In this document: positions 52,646-60,161 of the stretch, in pieces
How the letters are laid out: every line of letters begins with the position of its first letter
Numbering within the stretch: position 1 is the first letter of the stretch
NCBI RefSeq assembly: GCF_008704425.1
Contig: NZ_CP023696.1
Span: 4,566,501-4,630,500 of the forward strand
DNA from: Streptomyces fradiae ATCC 10745 = DSM 40063
Lineage (GTDB): Bacteria > Actinomycetota > Actinomycetes > Streptomycetales > Streptomycetaceae
Direction: 5' to 3'
DNA: 64,000 nucleotides
The notes under the pieces: generated by a model
The model's input: only the letters and a program-made list of their open reading frames with translations
Told to the model about the DNA's origin: nothing
Databases searched by the model: none
Program-made: the position numbers and the translations under genes

Positions 52646-52885
52646 ATGACGCCGAAGACGATCAGCTTCCGCACCGACTCGGAAACCCACCGCGAACTGG
52701 AGGTCCTCGCACAGCTCCGGGACGTCACCGCGTCCGACGCCATAAGGCTGGCCATCCACGAGGCGTACGTGAGAGAGCAGTACCGTCAGGCGGCGGCCGA
52801 GCTGGCGGAGTGGCGGAACGACCCTGCTTACCATCAGGAGCTGGCCGAGGCCCAGGCCGACATGGACGACCTTCGTGCGTGGTGA
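52646..52885 (+). CDS. Ribbon-helix-helix-type antitoxin (MazE-like)
   Basis: A 79-residue protein. The N-terminal 45 residues (TISFRTDSETHRELEVLAQLRDVTASDAIRLAI) have the beta-strand plus two-helix pattern of ribbon-helix-helix DNA-binding antitoxins; the acidic C-terminal helix (AEWRNDPAYHQELAEAQADMDDL) would wrap the toxin. It overlaps the toxin gene by 11 bp. The close GGAGG is only one nt from the ATG, too near for normal use, which favours leaderless translation. Confidence 0.82.
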   Translation: MTPKTISFRTDSETHRELEVLAQLRDVTASDAIRLAIHEAYVREQYRQAAAELAEWRNDPAYHQELAEAQADMDDLRAW

Positions 52886-53189
52886 CGTCTATCGTCTGCG
52901 CGCCCGCAGGGACGCCGTGGGCCATGAGCAGCGCGGAGCGCGCTACGCGGTCGTCCTGCAGACGCAGGCGATCGCTACCTCCACCTTGATCGTCGCGCCG
53001 ACCTCGACCAGCGCGGCTCCCGGCTTGCTGCACCCGAAGCTGGACATGGGTGGAACCCCCACCGTGGTCCTCGTGGAGCAGATGGGCGCCGTCGACGGGC
53101 AGCGCCTTGGTGACTTCGCGGGGCGGGTCGACCCCGGGGAGTGGACCGATATCGAGCGGGCGGTCAGGGTGATGCTCGGGCTGCTGTGA
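52875..53189 (+). CDS. MazF/PemK-type endoribonuclease toxin
   Basis: A 104-residue PemK/MazF-fold protein. RGDVYRL at the start, RYAVVLQTQAI, STLIVAPTSTS and VVLVEQMGAVDGQRLGDFAGRV follow the family's beta-barrel pattern. Such toxins cut mRNA or tRNA at short sequences and are held inactive by the co-transcribed antitoxin. The GTG start lies inside the antitoxin gene, giving coupled translation. Cleavage specificity cannot be predicted. Confidence 0.85.
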   Translation: MRGDVYRLRARRDAVGHEQRGARYAVVLQTQAIATSTLIVAPTSTSAAPGLLHPKLDMGGTPTVVLVEQMGAVDGQRLGDFAGRVDPGEWTDIERAVRVMLGLL

Positions 53190-53199
53190 GGCGTTCAGC

Positions 53200-53237
53200 G
53201 TCGGGGGCACCGCACCAGCCGGTGTGGTGCCCCCGAC
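53200..53237. terminator. Bidirectional terminator between toxin and symporter genes
   Basis: A 12-bp perfect stem (GTCGGGGGCACC and complement) with a 14-nt loop between convergent genes. Confidence 0.75.
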
Positions 53238-53251
53238 AGGAGTGCCGTGCC

Positions 53252-54874
53252 TCAGTGGCCCGTGCCCACCTTGGGCAGTTCGGGGCTGACGCCCGGGTCG
53301 CCGGCGTCGGCCGTGTAGTCGGACTCCGCCGTCTCGTCGACGCCCTCCGGGGCCTTGACCGCCCGCAGGGCGAACGTCATGACGACCGTGACCGCGAGGT
53401 TCAGCACGAAGGCGGTCAGGCCGATGTAGCCGATCTCGCCGATGCCGGGGATCGCCGCCGACGAGCCGCCGAAGTGCTTCTGCGTCGGGCTCGCCACGTT
53501 GTACGCGGTCCACGTGCCGTAGACCATGCCGACCGCCCACCCGGCGAGCAGCGCCCAGCGGTGGAACCAGCGGGTGAACAGGCCGCCGACCAGCGCGGGG
53601 AAGGTCTGGAGGATCCAGATGCCGCCCAGCAGCTGGAAGTTGATGGCGACCGTCTTGTCCATCGTCAGGACGAAGGCGAGCGCGCCCACCTTGACCAGCA
53701 GCGACACCAGCTTGGACACCTTGGTCTCCTGCTCCGGCGTGGCGTCCGGCTTCAGGAAGTCCTTGTAGATGTTGCGGGTGAAGAGGTTGGCCGCGGCGAT
53801 GGACATGATGGCCGCCGGGACCAGCGCGCCGATGCCGATGGCGGCGAAGGCCACCCCGGTGAACCAGTCGGGGAACATGTCCTCGAAGAGCTGCGGGATG
53901 GCGAGCTGGCCGTTCTGCACCTTGATCCCGGCGGCGATGGCCATGAACCCGAGCAGCGCCAGCAGGCCCAGCATCAGCGAGTACAGCGGCAGGATCGTGG
54001 TGTTGCGGCGGATCACGTCACGGCTGCCGGACGACAGGGTCGCCGTGATCGAGTGCGGGTACATGAACAGCGCCAGCGCGGAGCCGAGCGCCAGCGTGGC
54101 GTACGTCCACTGGCCCGCCTCGCCCGGCACGAGCGCGCCGCGCGGCTTGTCGGTCGCCGGGTTGACCTCCGCGAAGGCGTCCCCCGCGGCCTGGAAGATC
54201 GCGTCGAAGCCGCCCAGCTTGATGGGGATGTAGACGATGGCGACCGCGATGACCAGGTAGATCAGCGTGTCCTTGACGAAGGCGATCAGCGCGGGCGCGC
54301 GCAGCCCCGAGGAGTACGTGTACGCCGCGAGCACGCCGAAGGCGATGAGCAGCGGCAGGTCCTTGATGAACCAGTGCGTCGACTCGCCGCCGCCCACGCC
54401 CATCACGTCCAGCACCGCCTGGATGCCGACGAGCTGGAGCGCGATGTACGGCATGGTGGCGAGGATGCCGGTGAGGGCGACCGCCAGGGACAGGCCCTTG
54501 GAGCCGAACCGGCCGCGCACGAAGTCCGAGGTGGTGACGTACCCGTGCTTGTGCGACACCGACCACAGGCGGGGCAGGAAGGTGAAGATCAGCGGGTAGA
54601 CGAGGATCGTGTACGGCACGGCGAAGAAGCCGGCCGCGCCCGCCGCGTAGATCGCGGCCGGGACGGCGACGAAGGTGTACGCCGTGTAGAGGTCGCCGCC
54701 CAGCAGGAACCAGGTGACCCAGGTGCCGAACGAGCGGCCGCCCAGCCCCCACTCGTCGAGGCTGTTCTCGTTCTCGGCCCTGCGCCAGCGGGCGGCCATG
54801 AAGCCGAGGACCGTGACGACCAGGAAGAAGAAGACGAAGACGGCGAGCGCGACGCCGTTGACACCGTCCTTCAT
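53252..54874 (-). CDS. Sodium:solute symporter family protein (MctP-like)
   Basis: A 540-residue polytopic protein of the SSS family with about 13 transmembrane helices (FVFFFLVVTVLGFMAARW at the start; SITATLSSGSRDVIRRNTTILPLYS in the middle). GLGGRSFGTWVTWFLLGGD is a typical SSS N-terminal motif. With a DUF3311 partner it resembles actinobacterial monocarboxylate uptake systems; the substrate is inferred only loosely. The ATG overlaps the stop of the DUF3311 gene. Confidence 0.88.
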   Translation of the reverse strand: MKDGVNGVALAVFVFFFLVVTVLGFMAARWRRAENENSLDEWGLGGRSFGTWVTWFLLGGDLYTAYTFVAVPAAIYAAGAAGFFAVPYTILVYPLIFTFLPRLWSVSHKHGYVTTSDFVRGRFGSKGLSLAVALTGILATMPYIALQLVGIQAVLDVMGVGGGESTHWFIKDLPLLIAFGVLAAYTYSSGLRAPALIAFVKDTLIYLVIAVAIVYIPIKLGGFDAIFQAAGDAFAEVNPATDKPRGALVPGEAGQWTYATLALGSALALFMYPHSITATLSSGSRDVIRRNTTILPLYSLMLGLLALLGFMAIAAGIKVQNGQLAIPQLFEDMFPDWFTGVAFAAIGIGALVPAAIMSIAAANLFTRNIYKDFLKPDATPEQETKVSKLVSLLVKVGALAFVLTMDKTVAINFQLLGGIWILQTFPALVGGLFTRWFHRWALLAGWAVGMVYGTWTAYNVASPTQKHFGGSSAAIPGIGEIGYIGLTAFVLNLAVTVVMTFALRAVKAPEGVDETAESDYTADAGDPGVSPELPKVGTGH

Positions 54875-55137
54875 CGCTCGCCACCCGCCTTCCGGGCGGC
54901 GGCGCGGGCGCGCTGCTCACGGTGGAAGAGCTTGTACGCGATCATGGTCAGCGCGGTCGACACCACGACCCACAGCATCTGGTACCAGTAGAAGAACGGG
55001 ATGCCTGCGAGCGCGGGCTCGACGCGGGCGTACGAGCCCACCCACAGCATCGCGGCGAACGGGGCGAGCAGGCAGAGCGCGATCACCACCCGGACGGGTG
55101 TGACCACCGGTTGTTTCCCTTGTGTCACCTCGGACAT
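54871..55137 (-). CDS. DUF3311 small membrane protein, symporter partner
   Basis: An 88-residue protein with two transmembrane helices (VRVVIALCLLAPFAAMLWVG and MLWVVVSTALTMIAYKLF) linked by GIPFFYWYQ. DUF3311 proteins are regularly encoded just upstream of SSS symporters and are presumed accessory subunits. ATG overlap with the symporter gene (ATGA) shows coupling. Start ATG 55137 gives a short cytosolic N-terminus; an upstream in-frame ATG exists at 55155. Confidence 0.85.
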   Translation of the reverse strand: MSEVTQGKQPVVTPVRVVIALCLLAPFAAMLWVGSYARVEPALAGIPFFYWYQMLWVVVSTALTMIAYKLFHREQRARAAARKAGGER

Positions 55138-55301
55138 GGCGAACCGTCCCCTCACTGATCAGCCGAAGATGCGGTGAATCTAGGGGACGGCCCGGCCCCA
55201 GGGAAGCCGTCTTCGATAACGGTGTTGCTGCGATGATCGCGGTGCCCGCTGAGGCGCAAGTGGCGTGTGTGGCGCGGGAGATGGCCGGAAATCGCCCCCC
55301 T

Positions 55302-55619
55302 TCAGGCGCGGGCCGGAGCCCGGCCCGGGGTGCGGATCGGGCGGGCGGCCAGCAGGGCGGCGACGGTCAGGAGGGCCACCACCACGCCCACCAGGAGCAC
55401 CCGGTCGGTGCCGAACGCTCCGACCGCCGGGCCGGCCGCCGCGGGGCCGGCCGCCGCGGGGCCGGCCGGCGCGGGGCCGGCCGGCGCGGGGCCGCCCGGC
55501 GCGGTGAACGCCTCGGAGATCCGCAGCACCCCGTTGGCGCCCCGCACGTCCCGTGCCACGAGCGGGACGGTGGAGGAGGCGCCCGGCCGGAACATGGCGT
55601 TGGCGGTGCCGGCCACCAT
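55302..55619 (-). CDS. Uncertain ORF: secreted/anchored protein fragment with pentapeptide repeats
   Basis: An open frame of about 105 residues ending in a hydrophobic helix (VLLVGVVVALLTVAALLA) and a short basic tail, preceded by four in-frame PAxAG repeats encoded by 15-bp tandem DNA repeats (55437-55500). The frame continues upstream without a clear start (HLWHPYGLPMVAGTAN). It could be the C-terminal anchor of a decayed surface protein, or chance coding. No recognised domain and no ribosome binding site. Confidence 0.25.
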   Translation of the reverse strand: MVAGTANAMFRPGASSTVPLVARDVRGANGVLRISEAFTAPGGPAPAGPAPAGPAAAGPAAAGPAVGAFGTDRVLLVGVVVALLTVAALLAARPIRTPGRAPARA

Positions 55620-55800
55620 CGGCAGCCCGTACGGGTGCCAGAGGTGGTGGCCGGCACCGCGAACCGGTACGTGGCCGGCGAACGGCGAACGGCCACGCCC
55701 GGAGAGCCGGGCGCGGCCGCTTTCGGCGTGCGGGGCGCGGTGCGCCGTGCCGCCGTGCCGGGCGCCGGGGGCGCCGTACGGGCACGCGGCGCCCTCGGGG
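55620..55800. other. Region before dasR without a supported gene
   Basis: GC-rich, with only Arg/Pro-rich open frames. No terminator stem of note was recognised downstream of dasR. Confidence 0.4.
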
Positions 55801-56586
55801 CTACTCGGCGGCGGGCCGCTTGAGGCGCGCCACGAACTTGTAGCGGTCGCCCCGGTACACCGACCGCACCCACTCCACGGGGGCGCCGTGCTCGTCGAAG
55901 GAGTGGCGGGACAGCATGAGCATCGGCAGCCCCACGTCCGTGCCGAGCAGGTCGGCCTCGCGCGGGGTGGCCAGCGAGGTCTCGATCGTCTCCTCGGCCT
56001 CGGCCGGCCGGACGTCGTACACCTCGGCGAGCGCGGTGTAGAGGGAGGTGTACTTCACCAGGGAGCGGCGCAGCGCGGGGAAGCGCTTGGCCGACAGGTG
56101 CGTCGTCTCGATCGCCATGGGCTCCCCGCTGGCGAGGCGGAGCCGCTCGATCCGCAGGACGCGCCCGCCGGGCGTGATGTCGAGGAGTCCGGCGAGGGTG
56201 TCGTCGGCGGTGACGTACCCGAGGTCCAGGAGCTGGGAGGTCGGCTCCAGGCCCTGGGCGCGCATGTCCTCCGTGTAGGAGGTGAGTTGCAGCGCCTGGG
56301 AGACCTTGGGCTTGGCGACGAAGGTGCCCTTGCCCTGGATGCGCTCCAGCCGGCCCTCGACGACCAGCTCCTGGAGGGCCTGGCGCACGGTGGTGCGGGA
56401 GGTGTCGAACTCGGTGGCGAGGGTGCGCTCCGGCGGCACGGGTGTGCCGGGGGGCAGCGTCTCCGTCATCTCCAGCAAGTGGCGCTTGAGCCGGTAGTAC
56501 TTGGGCACGCGCGCCGTGCGGGTCGCCGTCCCGTTCTCGGGCGGGAGCTCGTTCGCGGCCTCCGTGCCGCCACTGTCCGTGGCCAT
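55801..56586 (-). CDS. dasR: GntR/HutC-family global regulator DasR
   Basis: A 261-residue GntR-type regulator. The winged helix (VPPERTLATEFDTSRTTVRQALQELVVEGRLERIQGKGTFV, about 65-105) and the UTRA effector domain follow the DasR sequence closely. DasR senses glucosamine-6-phosphate-type ligands and represses N-acetylglucosamine/chitin genes while linking nutrient state to development and antibiotic production. Divergent from dasA with two dre-like sites between, so autoregulation is likely. Start ATG 56586 gives the usual short N-terminal extension before RTARVPKYYRLKR. Confidence 0.95.
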   Translation of the reverse strand: MATDSGGTEAANELPPENGTATRTARVPKYYRLKRHLLEMTETLPPGTPVPPERTLATEFDTSRTTVRQALQELVVEGRLERIQGKGTFVAKPKVSQALQLTSYTEDMRAQGLEPTSQLLDLGYVTADDTLAGLLDITPGGRVLRIERLRLASGEPMAIETTHLSAKRFPALRRSLVKYTSLYTALAEVYDVRPAEAEETIETSLATPREADLLGTDVGLPMLMLSRHSFDEHGAPVEWVRSVYRGDRYKFVARLKRPAAE

Positions 56587-56743
56587 GGCCTGCCTTTCCG
56601 ACTCCTGTACTGCTGCCGTCACCGGCTCCTCCGTCTGTCGCGGCTCACATGGTGGCACGGACCGGTCACGGGTCGTCGCCCCTCTTCAGGTGTCGGTCCG
56701 ATAACGGACGCAACAGCCCCTCTTATACACCCTTGACACCCCC

Positions 56744-56759
56744 AAAGGTCTAGGCCAAG
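56744..56759. promoter_or_regulatory. dre-like site 1 between dasR and dasA
   Basis: AAAGGTCTAGGCCAAG matches the DasR consensus ACTGGTCTAGACCAGT at 11 of 16 positions, with GGTCTA intact. A TTGACA lies just upstream (56733-56738). Confidence 0.55.
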
Positions 56760-56768
56760 CTCCGGGTT

Positions 56769-56784
56769 ACTGGTCTAAACCATT
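56769..56784. promoter_or_regulatory. dre site 2 between dasR and dasA
   Basis: ACTGGTCTAAACCATT matches the DasR consensus at 14 of 16 positions, the best site in the window. It lies about 97 bp before the dasA start. Confidence 0.85.
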
Positions 56785-56880
56785 AAAGACCAGGTCCCAG
56801 CCCCACGAGCAGTGTTCGTCGTTCGTCGTACGTGCGTCTTCGCGGTGGGCGGGTTGGCAGGCATCCCTGAGGAGGGTGGC

Positions 56881-58164
56881 GTGAAGCGCAAGCTCATCGC
56901 GGCGATCGGCGTCGCGGGCATGATGGTCGGCGTCGTCGCGTGCGGCGGTTCGGACAAGGGTGGGGACGGCGGCAAGGCCGGCGGCGCCAAGGAGCTCACC
57001 GTCTGGCTGACCGTGGACGCGCAGAACAACTGGCCCGAGCTGGTCAAGGCGGCCGACGACGCCATCGCCAAGAAGTACCCGGGCATCAAGATCAAGCACG
57101 AGTACTACGGCTGGCCCGACAAGAACACCAAGCTCGACGCCGTCCTGGCCACCGACAAGGCCCCCGACGTGGTCGAGATGGGCAACACCGAGATGATCGG
57201 CTACATGGCGAAGGGCGCCTTCGCCGAGGTCGACCCGAAGAAGTTCGCCAACTCGGACCAGTGGCTCGACGCCCTCAAGGCGTCCGTCACCTACAACGGC
57301 AAGACGTACGGCGTCCCCTACTACGCCGGCGGCCGCGTGGGCACCTGGCGCAAGGACATCGCCGCCGAGGTCGGCGTCAAGACGGCCCCGAAGACCTGGG
57401 CCGAGCTGACCTCCGCCCTCGACAAGATCCAGGCGAAGAAGGGCGACAAGTTCAGCGCCTGGTACCAGCCCTCGCCGGACTGGTACGGCGCGATGGCCTT
57501 CGTCTACGGCGCCGGCGGCTCCATCGCCGAGCAGAACGGCGAGACCTGGAAGGCGAACCTCTCCTCGCCGGAGTCGGTCAAGGGCCTCAACGAGTACAAG
57601 AGCATCCTCGACAAGTACATGCACGGCGACAAGACGAAGGACGAGTCCGACCGTCCCGTCGTCTTCGGCCAGGGCAACGCCGCCACCATGTTCGCCGCCG
57701 GCTGGGAGGGCGCGACCGCCGCCGACCCGAAGAACGACAAGGTCGGCGGGCTCAAGGACAAGCTCGAGAACTTCGTCATGCCCGGCCCGTCGGGCCAGGC
57801 CCTCCCCGTCTTCCTCGGCGGCTCCGACCTGGCCGTGCCGGTCAAGTCGAAGAACCAGGAGGTCGCGGCCGAGTGGATCGCCGCCTTCACCGGCCCCGAG
57901 GGCCAGAAGGGCCTCGCCGCCAAGGGCAACCTGCCCAACAACAAGACGGACCTCGCCCCGCTGAAGAACGACCCGGCGACCGCCGTCCCGGCCACCGCCG
58001 CCGAGTCCAGCTGGTTCGTCCCGACCGCGCCCGGCTGGGGCCAGGTCGAGAAGGGCCAGATCCTCAAGACGATGCTCATCGAGATCGCCAACGGCAAGAA
58101 GTCCGTCGAGGCCGCCGCGAAGGACGCGGACGCCGCGATCGACAAGGTCATCAACACCAAGTGA
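56881..58164 (+). CDS. dasA: Chitobiose ABC transporter substrate-binding lipoprotein DasA
   Basis: A 427-residue solute-binding protein. The signal peptide ends in a lipobox (GVVACGG), so it is a lipid-anchored exported protein. LTVWLTVDAQNNWPE and the family-1 sugar-binding pattern (ASVTYNGKTYGVPYYAGGRVGTWRKD) identify it, and the neighbours make it DasA, which binds N,N'-diacetylchitobiose. GTG 56881 has GAGGAGGGTGGC upstream. Like other streptomycete sugar ABC systems, no ATPase gene is present; the shared MsiK would energise it. Confidence 0.95.
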   Translation: MKRKLIAAIGVAGMMVGVVACGGSDKGGDGGKAGGAKELTVWLTVDAQNNWPELVKAADDAIAKKYPGIKIKHEYYGWPDKNTKLDAVLATDKAPDVVEMGNTEMIGYMAKGAFAEVDPKKFANSDQWLDALKASVTYNGKTYGVPYYAGGRVGTWRKDIAAEVGVKTAPKTWAELTSALDKIQAKKGDKFSAWYQPSPDWYGAMAFVYGAGGSIAEQNGETWKANLSSPESVKGLNEYKSILDKYMHGDKTKDESDRPVVFGQGNAATMFAAGWEGATAADPKNDKVGGLKDKLENFVMPGPSGQALPVFLGGSDLAVPVKSKNQEVAAEWIAAFTGPEGQKGLAAKGNLPNNKTDLAPLKNDPATAVPATAAESSWFVPTAPGWGQVEKGQILKTMLIEIANGKKSVEAAAKDADAAIDKVINTK

Positions 58165-58170
58165 CCTGTG

Positions 58171-58202
58171 GGCCGGGCCCCGCCGCGCGGCGGGGCCCGG
58201 CC
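58171..58202 (+). terminator. Intercistronic hairpin between dasA and dasB
   Basis: A perfect 16-bp palindrome (GGCCGGGCCCCGCCGC and complement) seven bases after the dasA stop, with no T tract. Probably a partial terminator or mRNA 3'-end stabiliser that makes DasA more abundant than the permeases. Confidence 0.65.
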
Positions 58203-58239
58203 GCCCGTACGCACGAGAGGGATCGCTGAGGAGCTCGGG

Positions 58240-59250
58240 ATGAGTGCCGCTGAGACAACCACCGCGAAGGCGCCGGCGGTGCGCCACGCGCCACCGCCCG
58301 GCCCCGGAGCCGGACCCACCGCAGGAAAGCAGTCCGGACGGCAGGACGGAGGCCGCCGCGGCCCCGGCGCCGGAGTGCCGTGGCTGCTCCTCGCCCCCTG
58401 CCTGACCGTCCTGGTGCTGGTGCTCGGCTACCCGCTGGTGCGGCTGGTCGCCCTCTCCTTCCAGAAGTTCGGCCAGCCCCAGCTGTGGGGCTTCCAGGAG
58501 GCCGAGAACGTCGGCCTGGAGAACTTCACCCGCATCCTCGGCGACGGCGAGTTCTGGGCGGTCGTGCTGCGCACCGTCGTCTTCGCCGGCGGGGCCGTCA
58601 TCCTCACCATGGTCCTCGGCATGCTGATCGCCCTGCTGCTCCAGCGGGTCTCGCCGTGGGTGAAGGCCCTGATCAGCATCGTCCTGGTGGCGAGCTGGGG
58701 CATGCCGATCATCGTCGCGACCGCCATCTTCAAGTGGCTGTTCGACGCCGACTACGGCGTGCTCAACTGGCTCATCGACAAGCTGCCCGGCGTCGAGATG
58801 ATCGGCCACAACTGGTTCGCCAGCGGCCCCCAGGGCCTCGCCGTCATCATGCTGCTGGTCGTCTGGGGCGCCGTGCCCTTCGTCGTCATCACGCTCAGCG
58901 CGGGCCTCACCCAGGTCCCCAAGGAGCTGGAGGAGGCCGCCCGCCTCGACGGCGCCGGCGCCTGGGGCGTCTTCCGCTTCGTCACCCTGCCGATCCTCAA
59001 GCCCATCATCGTCATGCTGACGACCCTCTCCGTGATCTGGGACATGGGCGTCTTCCCGCAGGTCTACGTGATGCGCAACGGCCACCCCGAGCCCGAGTTC
59101 CAGGTCCTGACCACCTACTCCTTCGACAAGGCGTTCGTGGTCAACGACTACGGCACCGGCTCCGCCATCGCCCTCGTCACGGTCTTCCTGCTGCTCGGCG
59201 CGGTCGCCGTCTACATGCGTCAGATGCTCAAGATCGGAGAGGTGGAGTGA
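58240..59250 (+). CDS. dasB: Chitobiose ABC transporter permease DasB
   Basis: A 336-residue MalF-type permease. A 45-residue hydrophilic Ala/Pro/Gly-rich N-terminus precedes six transmembrane helices. The EAA loop reads KELEEAARLDGAGAWGVFRFVTLPIL (about 228-253), contacting the ATPase. ATG 58240 has GAGGAGC upstream. The stop overlaps the dasC start. Confidence 0.94.
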   Translation: MSAAETTTAKAPAVRHAPPPGPGAGPTAGKQSGRQDGGRRGPGAGVPWLLLAPCLTVLVLVLGYPLVRLVALSFQKFGQPQLWGFQEAENVGLENFTRILGDGEFWAVVLRTVVFAGGAVILTMVLGMLIALLLQRVSPWVKALISIVLVASWGMPIIVATAIFKWLFDADYGVLNWLIDKLPGVEMIGHNWFASGPQGLAVIMLLVVWGAVPFVVITLSAGLTQVPKELEEAARLDGAGAWGVFRFVTLPILKPIIVMLTTLSVIWDMGVFPQVYVMRNGHPEPEFQVLTTYSFDKAFVVNDYGTGSAIALVTVFLLLGAVAVYMRQMLKIGEVE

Positions 59251-60161
59251 GCGCCAACGCCACGGTCGCCACGGCCGACCCCGCGACCCCGGCCGCACCC
59301 GCGGCCCCGGCCGCCAAGGCCCCCCGGACCGCCACCCGTCCCCGGCGCTCGGGGAAGCTCGGCTGGAACGCACTGGGCCTCCTCGTCTTCGTCACCCTCG
59401 GCTTCCCCGTCTACTGGATGGTGAACACGGCCTTCAAGCCGGCCAAGGACGCGATCGACCCCGACCCGCACTTCTTCCCCTCCACCTTCACGCTGGAGAA
59501 CTTCCGGCGCGCCCTGGAGATCGCCGACTTCTGGGGGCCCGTCGGCCGCTCCCTCGTCGTCTCCCTGGTCGTCGTGATCATCGGCATCGCCGTCGGCATG
59601 CTCGCCGCGCTCGCGATCTCCCGCTTCGCCTTCCGCGGCCGCAAGATCGTCATCGTCGGCATCCTCGCGGTCCAGATGGTCCCGCTGGTCGCGATGATCA
59701 TCCCGGTCTTCCTGCTCCTCAACGACCTGGGGCAGTACGACCGGCTGACCGGCCTGATCATCACGTACCTCACCTTCATCCTCCCGTTCACGGTGTGGAC
59801 CCTGCGCGGCTTCATCGTGAACATCCCCAGGGAGCTGGAGGAGGCGGCCATGGTCGACGGGTGCACCCGCACCGGCGCCTTCGTCCGCGTCGTCTTCCCG
59901 CTGCTCGCGCCGGGCATGGTCGCCACGTCCGTCTACGGCTTCATCCAGGCGTGGAACGAGTACCTCTACGCGCTGATGCTGATGAGCCAGCAGAACCAGA
60001 CCGCCACCGTCTGGCTCGGCAACTTCATCACGAAGAACGGCACCGAGTACGCCCCGATGATGGCGGGCTCCACCATGATGGCCGTCCCGATCGTGATCCT
60101 CTTCCTCCTCGTCCAGCGCAAGATGGCCGCGGGTCTCACGGCCGGCGCGGTGAAGGGATGA
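59247..60161 (+). CDS. dasC: Chitobiose ABC transporter permease DasC
   Basis: A 304-residue MalG-type permease with six transmembrane helices. The EAA loop reads RELEEAAMVDGCTRTGAFVRVVFPLLAPG (about 195-223). A short Ala/Pro-rich N-terminus precedes helix 1. The GTG start overlaps the dasB stop (GTGA) and its stop overlaps the next gene (ATGA), making dasB-dasC-GH3 a tightly coupled set. Confidence 0.94.
   Translation: MSANATVATADPATPAAPAAPAAKAPRTATRPRRSGKLGWNALGLLVFVTLGFPVYWMVNTAFKPAKDAIDPDPHFFPSTFTLENFRRALEIADFWGPVGRSLVVSLVVVIIGIAVGMLAALAISRFAFRGRKIVIVGILAVQMVPLVAMIIPVFLLLNDLGQYDRLTGLIITYLTFILPFTVWTLRGFIVNIPRELEEAAMVDGCTRTGAFVRVVFPLLAPGMVATSVYGFIQAWNEYLYALMLMSQQNQTATVWLGNFITKNGTEYAPMMAGSTMMAVPIVILFLLVQRKMAAGLTAGAVKG

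Noticed and set aside
55367..55873. Minus-strand 168-codon ORF downstream of dasR
   Set aside because: Arg/Pro/Ala-only composition, overlaps the dasR 3' end, and lacks a start signal.
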